DNA from: Chitinophagaceae bacterium
GTDB taxonomy: Bacteria > Bacteroidota > Bacteroidia > Chitinophagales > Chitinophagaceae
Assembly (NCBI GenBank): GCA_003167015.1
Contig: PMUF01000183.1
Span: 1 to 12,006 of the forward strand
Reading direction: 5' to 3'
DNA length: 12,006 nt
Positions 6,698-12,006 of the stretch are shown piece after piece. The notes below the pieces were generated by a model. It was not told where the DNA came from, did not search any database, and saw only the letters and a program-made list of their open reading frames with translations. The position numbers were made by a program, and so were the translations under genes. Numbering within the stretch: the stretch's first letter is position 1; each line of letters starts with the position of its first letter.

Positions 6698-7203
6698 ACT
6701 TGCTATTTGATTTCACCGTAGACAAAGCCACGAAAACCATTCACATTACCCGTGAATTTGCCACCGACCTCGATCTCGTCTGGGACGCTTTCACAAAAGC
6801 TGAAATACTGGACCAGTGGACAGCGCCCAAACCATATCGGGCCCGTACGAAGGAAATGGACTTCCGGGAAGGCGGCCGTTGGTTGTATGCCATGGTTTCC
6901 CCCGAGGATGTCGTCATTGGGGGCCGCTATAGTTTGGTAGAGTTCATCAAAATTCAACCCAAGTCCAGTTTCTCGACAAAGAATTCCTTTAGCGATGAAA
7001 ACGGGAATTCCATCAATAATGCCTTTTCCCTGGTGAAAAATTCCTTCAAGGCAGGGGCAGAGACTACCACGGTTTACATTGAAAAAGTATTCGACAACCT
7101 CTCCACCCTTGAAATGATGGCCACGGGGGGCTTCATAGAAGGCACCGCCGCGGCGATGAACAATCTGGACGAATATCTGCGCACCCTGGTCTCCACCAAA
7201 TGA
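6694..7203 (+). CDS. SRPBCC (AHSA1/activator of Hsp90 ATPase-like) domain protein
   Basis: A 169-residue single-domain protein of the START/Bet v1-like fold. The N-terminal HITREFATDLDLVWDAFTKAEILDQW, with the W that closes the first helix pair, followed by MDFREGGRWLYAM, is typical of the AHSA1-like family. The end GFIEGTAAAMNNLDEYL forms the long C-terminal helix that closes the hydrophobic cavity. Such proteins bind hydrophobic ligands; none is known for this group. It overlaps the ArsR gene by four bases and lies 31 bases before the DHFR-like gene. This gene pair recurs widely in bacteria, implying a shared response to a small molecule. Confidence 0.88.
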   Translation: MNLLFDFTVDKATKTIHITREFATDLDLVWDAFTKAEILDQWTAPKPYRARTKEMDFREGGRWLYAMVSPEDVVIGGRYSLVEFIKIQPKSSFSTKNSFSDENGNSINNAFSLVKNSFKAGAETTTVYIEKVFDNLSTLEMMATGGFIEGTAAAMNNLDEYLRTLVSTK

Positions 7204-7234
7204 AAAAGCTTATTCTAAAAACAAATCCATCGTT

Positions 7235-7816
7235 ATGCGAAAGTTGATCATGAAGATGTCGATCTCGGTCGACGGTTTCGTATGCGGCCCCAATGGCGAA
7301 AATGATTGGATCTTCAAAACCGGAGACGAGGAGTCACTGGCCTGGAGTGTCGGGGCAGCCTCGCAGGCGGGGCTAATTATCATGGGCAGAAAGTCGTTTG
7401 AGGGTATGGCCCCTTACTGGCCGACTGCGACCGGGCCTTTTGCCGCCCCGATGAACGAGATCCCCAAGGCCGTCTTTACCAAAAAAGGGTATGCGGGAAT
7501 CCCACCCGGCGCGGAGCAGTCGCCTGCCGCGGCTTCCTGGACCAAGGCACGGGTCTTTGATGGCGATCTTGCCGGGGGGATCAGGGAACTCAAAGCCGAG
7601 GCAGGGAAACCGATCGTAGCCATTGGCGGCGCTGGATTCATGCGGAGCCTGATAGCCACCGGCCTTATCGACGAATACGTCCTGGCCACCCACCCCGTTA
7701 TATTAGGCGCCGGGATGCCGATCTTCAATGGTCTTTCGATACCGCTTTATCTGAAACTGGTTGAGGTGAAGGTTTTTCCGAAAGGAGCCATAGCACGCAC
7801 TTATCATCCGGCGTAG
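7235..7816 (+). CDS. Dihydrofolate reductase family protein (RibD C-terminal type)
   Basis: A 193-residue protein of the DHFR/RibD-C fold, which binds NADPH. Landmarks are the opening LIMKMSISVDGFV (4-16), IIMGRKSFEGM (48-58), the nucleotide-binding AIGGAGFMRSLI (129-140), and DEYVLATHPVILGAGMPIF (146-164). The family holds true dihydrofolate reductases, the reductase half of RibD and many uncharacterised reductases; this YyaP/YwjB-like type is usually none of the first two. The substrate is unknown. It starts 31 bases after the SRPBCC gene on the same strand, with no terminator or promoter between, so it is probably the third gene of the ArsR-controlled operon. Confidence 0.88.
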   Translation: MRKLIMKMSISVDGFVCGPNGENDWIFKTGDEESLAWSVGAASQAGLIIMGRKSFEGMAPYWPTATGPFAAPMNEIPKAVFTKKGYAGIPPGAEQSPAAASWTKARVFDGDLAGGIRELKAEAGKPIVAIGGAGFMRSLIATGLIDEYVLATHPVILGAGMPIFNGLSIPLYLKLVEVKVFPKGAIARTYHPA

Positions 7817-7846
7817 CACAGGTATACCCCGATTTTTGACATGTCC

Positions 7847-7879
7847 CTTTCGGCCATGTCTGAAATAATCTTATATTCG
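7847..7879 (+). promoter_or_regulatory. Possible promoter of the membrane protein gene
   Basis: CTTTCG (7847-7852), 19 bases, then TATATTCG (7872-7879), one mismatch from TAnnTTTG. It would give a leader of about 22 bases before the ATG at 7906. Confidence 0.4.
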
Positions 7880-7905
7880 GAAGCATAAAGAATAGCAATA
7901 TTTTT

Positions 7906-8400
7906 ATGCCAGAGCAATGGAATAACTTTTTTGTGATGGTGGGTGGCGGCGCGGCGGCACTTGCAGGTCTGATTTTCGTCGCGATGTCGATCAATCACGA
8001 GATCATCATCCGAAACACAACACATAAAAACCGGGCAATTAACATGCTGACGGGCTTCTCCGCAATTTTCATGGCAAGCAGTCTTGCGCTTATGGGGAAT
8101 CAATATCCTGGCGCGCTCGGCTTGGAGTGGCTTGTTCTCTGGCTCATCGCAACAGTCATCTTCATCAGGGGCTATGTTATAGCTATCAGATCGGGTATGA
8201 GTTCTATTGGATTGAAGATACCACGCCTTGCAGGGGGCACAATGTGTTACCTCGCTGAAGTTATAAGCGCAATTTTCCTTATTCTCGGATATAGCTCAGG
8301 GTTTTACATCGCGGCTGTCGGAATCATTGTTTTATTCGCGTTCCTCATTTCGGGAGCATGGCTCCTGATGATCGGCATCTACGAAGACCGGACTAAGTGA
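7906..8400 (+). CDS. Multi-pass integral membrane protein of unknown function
   Basis: A 164-residue, strongly hydrophobic protein with about five predicted helices (residues 7-28, 46-64, 72-93, 108-128, 133-157). The start EQWNNFFVMVGGGAAALAGLIFVAMSIN is distinctive: a Trp-Asn-Phe-Phe lead-in, then a small-residue helix rich in Gly and Ala. I recall similar openings in uncharacterised membrane proteins of several unrelated phyla, but cannot name a family. No catalytic motif is visible. It has its own possible promoter and ends 104 bases before the next gene. Its codon choice (for example the cluster cgaaacacaacacataaaaa) seems less GC-biased than that of the neighbours, which may hint at acquisition by transfer, but this has not been measured. 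Confidence 0.75.
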   Translation: MPEQWNNFFVMVGGGAAALAGLIFVAMSINHEIIIRNTTHKNRAINMLTGFSAIFMASSLALMGNQYPGALGLEWLVLWLIATVIFIRGYVIAIRSGMSSIGLKIPRLAGGTMCYLAEVISAIFLILGYSSGFYIAAVGIIVLFAFLISGAWLLMIGIYEDRTK

Positions 8401-8504
8401 AGTATCAGCAGCCTTGTCAATATGATTAATCCTTAAAAACGCTATGACGAATAACTAATTATATATATCTTCATCCCCAATAACCTAAAATCTATATTCC
8501 TCGT

Positions 8505-9029
8505 ATGAAAAAGCCAATCGCCCTCTTAGCCGTACCGGCTCTTTATGCCCTTTTGATTCTATCCAATCTCAATCTGTCTTCCTGTACAAAATCGAACCCG
8601 GTGACCGTCAGGGATACCACCTATATCACCGTTAATGACACAACAATCATAAAAGATACCATAACGACAGGCCCTTCGATCCTATCGATGTTGACAGGCA
8701 AGCAATGGGAATTGGATACGGTCTATTGGAATTATACCGGCCCCGGGACGGGATCTTTGATATACGCCAGAGGCGGTACCGGTAATGCAGAGGATTTTGA
8801 TAGCTGGTATAACACCTTCACGATCGATGGCTTTTTTTGGGCCGTGGAAAACAGCACTTATCTTTCAGGTCAATGGAATTTCATCAACAGTGAAAGCAAC
8901 ACGTACGTAAACAATTTATCAGGTTATGGCGCTGATTACGCCAGAATTCTAAAATTGACCGATTCTACCATGACTGTTTATGACTCTACCGGTACTGCAT
9001 TAGATATCGAGAAGGTCACGCCGCCTTAA
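8505..9029 (+). CDS. Lipoprotein of unknown function with DTT-rich linker
   Basis: A 174-residue product. The N-terminal MKKPIALLAVPALYALLILS with lipobox LSSC (Cys27) marks a lipoprotein exported by Sec. Residues 33-58 form a Thr/Asp-rich linker with repeated DTTYI, DTTII and DTITT units, common in the lipoproteins of this group. The remainder starts LSMLTGKQWELDTVYWNY and continues with alternating aromatic strands, ending in MTVYDSTGTALDIEK. This outline recalls lipocalin-like stress or ligand-binding proteins ('L.GkW.l....') but is not a firm assignment. The start is the only good one; a TATATTCC box (8493-8500) ends four bases before it. No neighbour on the same strand is close enough for an operon. 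Confidence 0.82.
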   Translation: MKKPIALLAVPALYALLILSNLNLSSCTKSNPVTVRDTTYITVNDTTIIKDTITTGPSILSMLTGKQWELDTVYWNYTGPGTGSLIYARGGTGNAEDFDSWYNTFTIDGFFWAVENSTYLSGQWNFINSESNTYVNNLSGYGADYARILKLTDSTMTVYDSTGTALDIEKVTPP

Positions 9030-9065
9030 AGCCCGGCGCCTCACCAGATAGCCGCCCGACAAAAA

Positions 9066-9085
9066 GGACCGCCCGAAGGCGGCCC
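9066..9085 (-). terminator. Intrinsic terminator of the small secreted-protein gene
   Basis: CCGCC (9069-9073) and GGCGG (9078-9082) pair around CGAA, extended past an A/C mismatch by GG/CC. On the minus strand the hairpin is followed by TTTTTG (complement of 9061-9065). It lies 43 bases beyond the stop of the gene at 9128-9331. On the + strand no T-run follows it. Confidence 0.7.
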
Positions 9086-9127
9086 ATTGTTGTAGACGAT
9101 TATGCGGATTACATCTGCACTGGCAAA

Positions 9128-9331
9128 TTACATCCCGAACGAATAGGCCAGCCGAACACCCAAGGGGGTCAATGGCAGATCCTTGACCGGGTTAGGTCTG
9201 ACACTTGATCTGAACGCTGCGCCCGAAGCAGCAGGGGTTGAAGCGCTCGGTACCGAATTTTGTGGATAGGGGGCAAAAGCCAGGCTGGCTAACAAGGCTG
9301 TCATTAAGCCGATCTGATGTGTCTTTTTCAT
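9128..9331 (-). CDS. Small secreted protein, unknown function
   Basis: A 67-residue product. MKKTHQIGLMTALLASLAFA is a convincing signal peptide, with cleavage probably after AFA (residue 20), leaving about 47 residues. The mature part is Pro/Ser/Ala-rich, then reads RPNPVKDLPLTPLGVRLAYSFGM. The last ten residues alternate polar and apolar and end near an aromatic, like the final beta-strand of outer-membrane barrels. No Cys is present and no family is recognised. That it is a real gene is supported by the signal peptide, the AGAAG just before the ATG, and the intrinsic terminator after it. It may be a short peptide in its own right or the relic of a barrel protein. Confidence 0.6.
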   Translation of the reverse strand: MKKTHQIGLMTALLASLAFAPYPQNSVPSASTPAASGAAFRSSVRPNPVKDLPLTPLGVRLAYSFGM

Positions 9332-9352
9332 CTTCTGTTGATTTATTGATTA

Positions 9353-9360
9353 CAAACTAA
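9353..9360 (-). promoter_or_regulatory. Possible -7 box of the small secreted-protein gene
   Basis: On the minus strand TTAGTTTG differs from TAnnTTTG at one position and lies 21 bases before the ATG at 9331. No clear -33 TTTG is seen 19-20 bases further upstream. Confidence 0.3.
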
Positions 9361-9381
9361 TTACGCGCTATTGATGCTGAT

Positions 9382-9423
9382 CTTTTCCTGTCGTCCATAT
9401 ATTACCAAATCAGACAGGAAAGG
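9382..9423. promoter_or_regulatory. 11-bp inverted repeat with 20-base spacer
   Basis: CTTTTCCTGTC (9382-9392) and GACAGGAAAGG (9413-9423) are reverse complements with one G-T pair. There is no T-run after it on either strand, so it is not a terminator. It lies upstream of the small secreted-protein gene on one side and of the direct repeats and ncRNA promoter on the other. An operator or an RNA hairpin are both possible. Confidence 0.4.
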
Positions 9424-9445
9424 TTCAGTAGCTGTCAAAAAATAG

Positions 9446-9478
9446 TTCGTCGGGCAAATCCGCCTTTCGTCGGGCAAA
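9446..9478 (+). promoter_or_regulatory. Two 13-bp direct repeats (TTCGTCGGGCAAA), 20-bp period
   Basis: Exact copies at 9446-9458 and 9466-9478, so the centres lie on nearly the same face of the helix (two turns). They end 21 bases before the -33-like box of the promoter at 9500-9531, a place fit for an activator. Paired direct repeats with about two-turn spacing are the binding pattern of LytTR-type response regulators, but no such regulator is in the window. Confidence 0.5.
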
Positions 9479-9499
9479 AATGAATGTTAGTCGAAAAAG

Positions 9500-9531
9500 T
9501 TTCGAACCCGGCATTGTTTTTTACACCTTTG
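9500..9531 (+). promoter_or_regulatory. Promoter-like element of the A/C-rich ncRNA
   Basis: TTTCG (9500-9504), 19 bases, then CACCTTTG (9524-9531), one base from TAnnTTTG. Expected transcript start about 9536-9540, exactly where the A/C-rich composition begins. Confidence 0.5.
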
Positions 9532-9537
9532 TATCAG

Positions 9538-9782
9538 CAACGAAAGAGATCCAGATCCGAAAAGCCAACCCAATCCAACCTTAGAAAAGCCTAGATACTA
9601 AATCCTTGAAAACCAAAGTATAATCCAAAAATCTAACGAAAAGAACCGAATCCAGACCCTGAAAAACCGAGAAGAAATCCAAATCCGAAAATCCACATCC
9701 AATACCTAAGACAGAACCGAAAGTAGACAGGCCCTGAAAAATAAAATTTTTTGCCGCCCAGCATTAGCCGGGCGGTTTTTTT
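9538..9782 (+). ncRNA. Candidate A/C-rich small RNA with ATCC repeats
   Basis: The stretch from the promoter-like element to a strong terminator is about 245 bases. Over 9541-9740 I count 94 A, 52 C, 28 G and 26 T. There is no ATG or GTG between 9532 and 9782, so it does not look coding. ATCC occurs ten times (9549, 9555, 9573, 9602, 9623, 9650, 9677, 9683, 9691, 9697), where this base composition predicts about one. Longer echoes exist: ATCCAGATCCGAAAAGCCA at 9549 and ATCCAAATCCGAAAATCCA at 9677; CCCTGAAAAA at 9657 and 9732. Low G and T leave little room for base pairing before the terminator, so the RNA would be mostly single-stranded. It could instead be a long 5' leader with attenuation before the gene at 9808. 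No known RNA family is recognised. The 5' end is inferred. Confidence 0.5.
9754..9782 (+). terminator. Strong intrinsic terminator of the A/C-rich RNA
   Basis: CCGCCC (9754-9759) pairs with GGGCGG (9770-9775) around AGCATTAGCC, which can add a GC/GC pair inside, followed by seven T (9776-9782). A run TTTTTT also precedes it. It ends 25 bases before the ATG of the next gene. Confidence 0.85.
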
Positions 9783-9807
9783 ATGCTAAAATGTTCACCT
9801 TTAAGGA

Positions 9808-10878
9808 ATGAATAAAGCCATTATTCTTGCCTGCGCACTCCTACCCTGCTGTAAGGCGCACAGCCAATCCTTGGCTGAAAAGCAGCACAAACTCCTGGAC
9901 AGCCTTACGGCCGTCGTTGCCGGCACGACATATTCCGGCATCAACAGCATCCTGATTTCCAGCCAGGGACAATTGACATATCAACAGTATTTCAACGGCT
10001 GGAACAAAGACTCGCTGCACGATACGCGTTCTTCCTTCAAGTCCATCACCAGCCTTCTCGTCGGCATTGCCATCGATAAAGGCCTCCTGTCCGACGTTCA
10101 CCAGAAAGTATATTCCTTCTTTCCCGACTATTCATCCTTTGACGGCAATAATGCATGGAAAAAGGACATGACGATCGAAAATCTCCTCGAAATGGAATCC
10201 GGATTCGATTGTGAGGAATTTAATGACAGCAAAGACTGCGAAGAAGACATGACCGGGACAAAGGACTGGGTCAGCTATTCCCTGAACTTACCGATGAAGA
10301 ACAGACCGGGTACCGTGTGGGCTTATACTTCCTGTGATCCTATGATCGTCAGCGGGATCATCAGCCGTGTAGCAAAGATGTCGATCATGGACTTTGCGGA
10401 GAAATACCTGTTCGATCCGATGGGGATCAGGCATTACCGGTGGACAGTAGATCCCAGCGGGCACGGGATGACTGCGGGCTCGTTCTATATCCTGCCTTCC
10501 GACATGATGAAAATAGGGGAAATGGTCCGTCAAAACGGAATGTGGAATGGCCGGAGGATCGTCTCCGAAGCATGGCTGAAAAAATCCACCGCTACGCCTG
10601 TTCCTATCCCCGATTTCTCCTTTATGCATTTGAGCCGGTCTGCCGTGGCCATTCCCCAACCCACCCGGTATGGCTATTATTGGTACCGGGAAGAGGTCAG
10701 GACGGCCGCCTTCCGGGAAGACGTGCTTTTTGCCTCGGGAAACGGCGGCCAGTATATCATGATCATCGCGCGCCTCGGCCTGGTCGTCGTCTTCACCCAA
10801 TCCAACTATGAATCCTGGAAAGCGAAAAGGGCTTTCGACCTGCTGGCAAGATTCATCCTTCCGGCGTATGAGAAGTGA
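9808..10878 (+). CDS. Serine hydrolase of the beta-lactamase (class C/esterase) family
   Basis: A 356-residue secreted protein. A signal peptide (MNKAIILACALLPCCKAHSQ) probably ends after residue 20. The serine active-site motif S75-S-F-K78 follows HDTR, the second motif Y173-T-S175 lies in VWAYTSCDP, and the third is SGNGGQ (310-315) in place of the KTG/HTG box. This set marks the beta-lactamase/DD-peptidase fold of class C-like enzymes and esterases (Pfam Beta-lactamase), not necessarily a resistance enzyme. It probably works in the periplasm on an ester, amide or cell-wall peptide. FDPMGIRHYRW and AGSFYILPSDMMKIGEM are also family-typical. Three Cys lie in the mature region at 135, 144 and 176. 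The start is the ATG at 9808, preceded by TTAAGGA, one of the few Shine-Dalgarno-like stretches here. It ends 15 bases before the convergent membrane-protein gene. Confidence 0.92.
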   Translation: MNKAIILACALLPCCKAHSQSLAEKQHKLLDSLTAVVAGTTYSGINSILISSQGQLTYQQYFNGWNKDSLHDTRSSFKSITSLLVGIAIDKGLLSDVHQKVYSFFPDYSSFDGNNAWKKDMTIENLLEMESGFDCEEFNDSKDCEEDMTGTKDWVSYSLNLPMKNRPGTVWAYTSCDPMIVSGIISRVAKMSIMDFAEKYLFDPMGIRHYRWTVDPSGHGMTAGSFYILPSDMMKIGEMVRQNGMWNGRRIVSEAWLKKSTATPVPIPDFSFMHLSRSAVAIPQPTRYGYYWYREEVRTAAFREDVLFASGNGGQYIMIIARLGLVVVFTQSNYESWKAKRAFDLLARFILPAYEK

Positions 10879-10893
10879 CGTCAGCCACCAACC

Positions 10894-11355
10894 CTATTCA
10901 AGCCCATAATATTTGTAGGCATTGTAAGCGATAGGAACCCCGAATAACACCCCCAGGACGATCCATCCCACAACAGAATTCGCTACGCTGAACGGTCCCG
11001 TCGGCAGGCGGCTCAAAGGCAGGATCACCTGCCCCATGACCACATTCACGAACACCGCGTATAGCATGCCCACCAGATATTTATTAAAAGCCAAAAACTT
11101 TACCCTCGGCAGCAATAGGAAAAAAAGCAAAGTGAACGAAAAGGAGATAAAGTAATGAAAGAAAAGACCCAATAAGGCCACCCAATTACCTCCCGGGATT
11201 GAATTTTCTAATCCCAAAGCCCCACCGGCGATATAATTCAGCATTTTCTCGGCAAATTTCCCGGTTTTGATCCATTGGGTAATGTAGGCGGATACCAGGT
11301 CGGTGGTGCCGACGAATAATCCCGTCAGCAAGACGGCTTTTAAAAAACGATTCAT
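10894..11355 (-). CDS. Four-helix integral membrane protein, unknown function
   Basis: From the ATG at 11355 the product is 153 residues: MNRFLKAVLLTGLFVGTTDL, with predicted helices at about 6-25, 57-83, 90-113 and 125-147 and a short basic C-terminal tail (NAYKYYGLE). His and Asn occur in helix 2 (FFHYFISFSF), and a conserved-looking GQVILPLSRLP loop follows helix 3. No catalytic or transport motif is seen and I cannot name a family. The frame stays open 22 codons further upstream (to 11421), but that part is hydrophilic and unlike a membrane-protein start, while MNRFLKAVLL places a basic residue pair right before helix 1. It is convergent with the serine hydrolase gene and divergent from the regulator-like gene at 11477. 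Confidence 0.75.
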   Translation of the reverse strand: MNRFLKAVLLTGLFVGTTDLVSAYITQWIKTGKFAEKMLNYIAGGALGLENSIPGGNWVALLGLFFHYFISFSFTLLFFLLLPRVKFLAFNKYLVGMLYAVFVNVVMGQVILPLSRLPTGPFSVANSVVGWIVLGVLFGVPIAYNAYKYYGLE

Positions 11356-11460
11356 TGTAATGTGTTTTACCGGTTTAAAGATTAAATTTGAAAGGCCTGT
11401 TTTTGTGTGAATGCCCGACAAAATTTAATAAGATCGACATCTTTTCACTGTCAAAAGCCG

Positions 11461-11487
11461 TTCAAATACATTCAAAATGCCTTCAAA
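11461..11487 (+). repeat. Three TTCAAA repeats at about 10-bp spacing over a gene start
   Basis: TTCAAA at 11461-11466, 11471-11476 and 11482-11487, spaced 10 and 11 bases, spans the start codon at 11477. One helical turn per copy would place them on one face of the DNA. They include the weak -7-like TACATTCA (11467-11474). This may be an operator or simple low-complexity sequence. Confidence 0.3.
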
Positions 11488-12006
11488 TTCATTGAGTGAC
11501 CATGAATGGGTAAAAATTTGCATGGCAGAGCTCTGCAGGCGGGCCGGTTTTCCGGATGCCGACAAACTGGTCCAGCGGGACCTGAACTTCTTATCTGAAT
11601 GGATCGATTCCAAGACCGGAGTTTTGATCAGCCTCTCCACCATCAAACGTCTGCTGAACGGACAATTTTCCCGGCTTCCTCAAATAGCCACGCTGGACGC
11701 CCTGGCCCAGTCTATAGGGTATGAAAACTGGCAGGCCTTTCGAATGGACAAGGCAACAGGCGCCATGCCCTCAGTCCCAACGGACGCTGCGATGCCCGTA
11801 ACCGACGTCGCCGCCCGACAACCCACCCGATCTAAAAGCCACCTCCTTTTCAATGCCCGCTTCCTGCTCATCGCCACTATCCTGGTGCTGGCAGCCCTGG
11901 GGTTACTGGCCGTTATCAGGATCAGGAAACCCGGGGGTCTCAATGCAGGTACGGCGCAGTTTTCCGTTGTCAAGGTCACCAGCAATGACCTTCCCAATAC
12001 CGTCAT
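11477..12006 (+). CDS. Membrane-anchored protein with N-terminal HTH-like domain, 3' end cut
   Basis: The frame from the ATG at 11477 runs 176 codons to the window edge without a stop. Residues 8-90 form a helical domain: WVKICMAELCRRAGF, then LISLSTIKRLLNG (50-62), then LPQIATLDALAQSIGYENWQAF (67-88). The 'S.STIKRL....P...TLDALAQ..GYE.W..F' pattern is frequent in Bacteroidota proteins and looks like a DNA-binding helix-turn-helix. A Pro/Ala/Thr linker follows (92-118), then one membrane helix (about 127-147, FNARFLLIATILVLAALGLL) with the positive RIRK after it. The part beyond is cut off. Topology thus suggests a cytoplasmic DNA-binding head and an extracytoplasmic sensor, although charges on both sides of the helix leave orientation open. 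Alternative start: the Met at residue 16. The minus-strand frame over 11680-12006 is its shadow. Confidence 0.75.
   Translation, partial: MPSNSLSDHEWVKICMAELCRRAGFPDADKLVQRDLNFLSEWIDSKTGVLISLSTIKRLLNGQFSRLPQIATLDALAQSIGYENWQAFRMDKATGAMPSVPTDAAMPVTDVAARQPTRSKSHLLFNARFLLIATILVLAALGLLAVIRIRKPGGLNAGTAQFSVVKVTSNDLPNTV

Noticed and set aside
8401..8504. Regulatory structure in the gap between the membrane protein and lipoprotein genes
   Set aside because: I see only AT-rich sequence and a weak TATATTCC box; no hairpin, repeat or clear -33 element.
9538..9745. CRISPR array in the ATCC-rich stretch
   Set aside because: The repeated words are short (4-19 bases), imperfect and unevenly spaced; there are no regular repeat-spacer units and no cas genes.
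10288..10800. 170-codon minus-strand open frame
   Set aside because: Antisense to the serine hydrolase, which has a signal peptide and its active-site motifs in the + frame.
11680..12006. Minus-strand frame running off the right edge
   Set aside because: It lies opposite the membrane-anchored regulator-like gene, which has the better-supported reading.

Overview
The window looks like chromosomal DNA of a Bacteroidota bacterium, most likely of the Chitinophagaceae or a close relative. This is inferred, not proven. The reasons are promoters of the TTTG-N19/20-TAnnTTTG type (best examples at 4015-4045 and 6319-6349), almost no Shine-Dalgarno sequences, several lipoproteins of the C-[ST]-K-S type, a collagen-like (GXX) lipoprotein, and a membrane-anchored protein with an N-terminal '...STIKRL...GYENWQAF' DNA-binding-like domain.

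Layout. 1-853 (-): aldose 1-epimerase-like enzyme, cut by the left edge. 892-2139 (+): MacB/FtsX-type ABC permease without its ATPase. 2138-2281: a run of hairpins that looks like a dispersed intergenic repeat. 2296-3345 (+): TsaD (tRNA t6A synthesis). 3313-3981 (-): collagen-like lipoprotein whose 3' end runs into the tsaD 3' end. 4093-4809 (+): TrmN6-like tRNA methyltransferase. 4806-6008 (-): saccharopine/alanine dehydrogenase-family oxidoreductase. 6132-6215 (+): tRNA-Leu(CAA) with a terminator. 6377-7816 (+): a three-gene unit encoding an ArsR-type repressor, an SRPBCC/AHSA1 protein and a DHFR/RibD-type reductase. 7906-8400 (+): multi-pass membrane protein. 8505-9029 (+): lipoprotein. 9128-9331 (-): small secreted protein. 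9332-9807: no protein gene, but the richest non-coding structure of the window. 9808-10878 (+): serine beta-lactamase-fold hydrolase. 10894-11355 (-): four-helix membrane protein. 11477-12006 (+): membrane-anchored regulator-like protein, cut by the right edge.

The genes do not form one pathway. Most are single genes, many convergent with tiny gaps or overlaps (3313-3345, 4806-4809, 10879-10893). Two serve tRNA modification and one is a tRNA. The only clear operon is arsR-SRPBCC-DHFR.

The strongest unexplained signal is 9538-9782: a stretch very rich in A and C (47% A, 26% C, 14% G, 13% T over 9541-9740), with no ATG or GTG, ten ATCC tetramers and internal near-repeats. It lies between a promoter-like element (preceded by two 13-bp direct repeats with a 20-bp period) and a strong intrinsic terminator. 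I read it as a candidate unstructured small RNA. Secondary signals are the hairpin array at 2138-2281 and a recurring TAnnTTTG-like box only about 4 bases before start codons, which suggests leaderless mRNAs.
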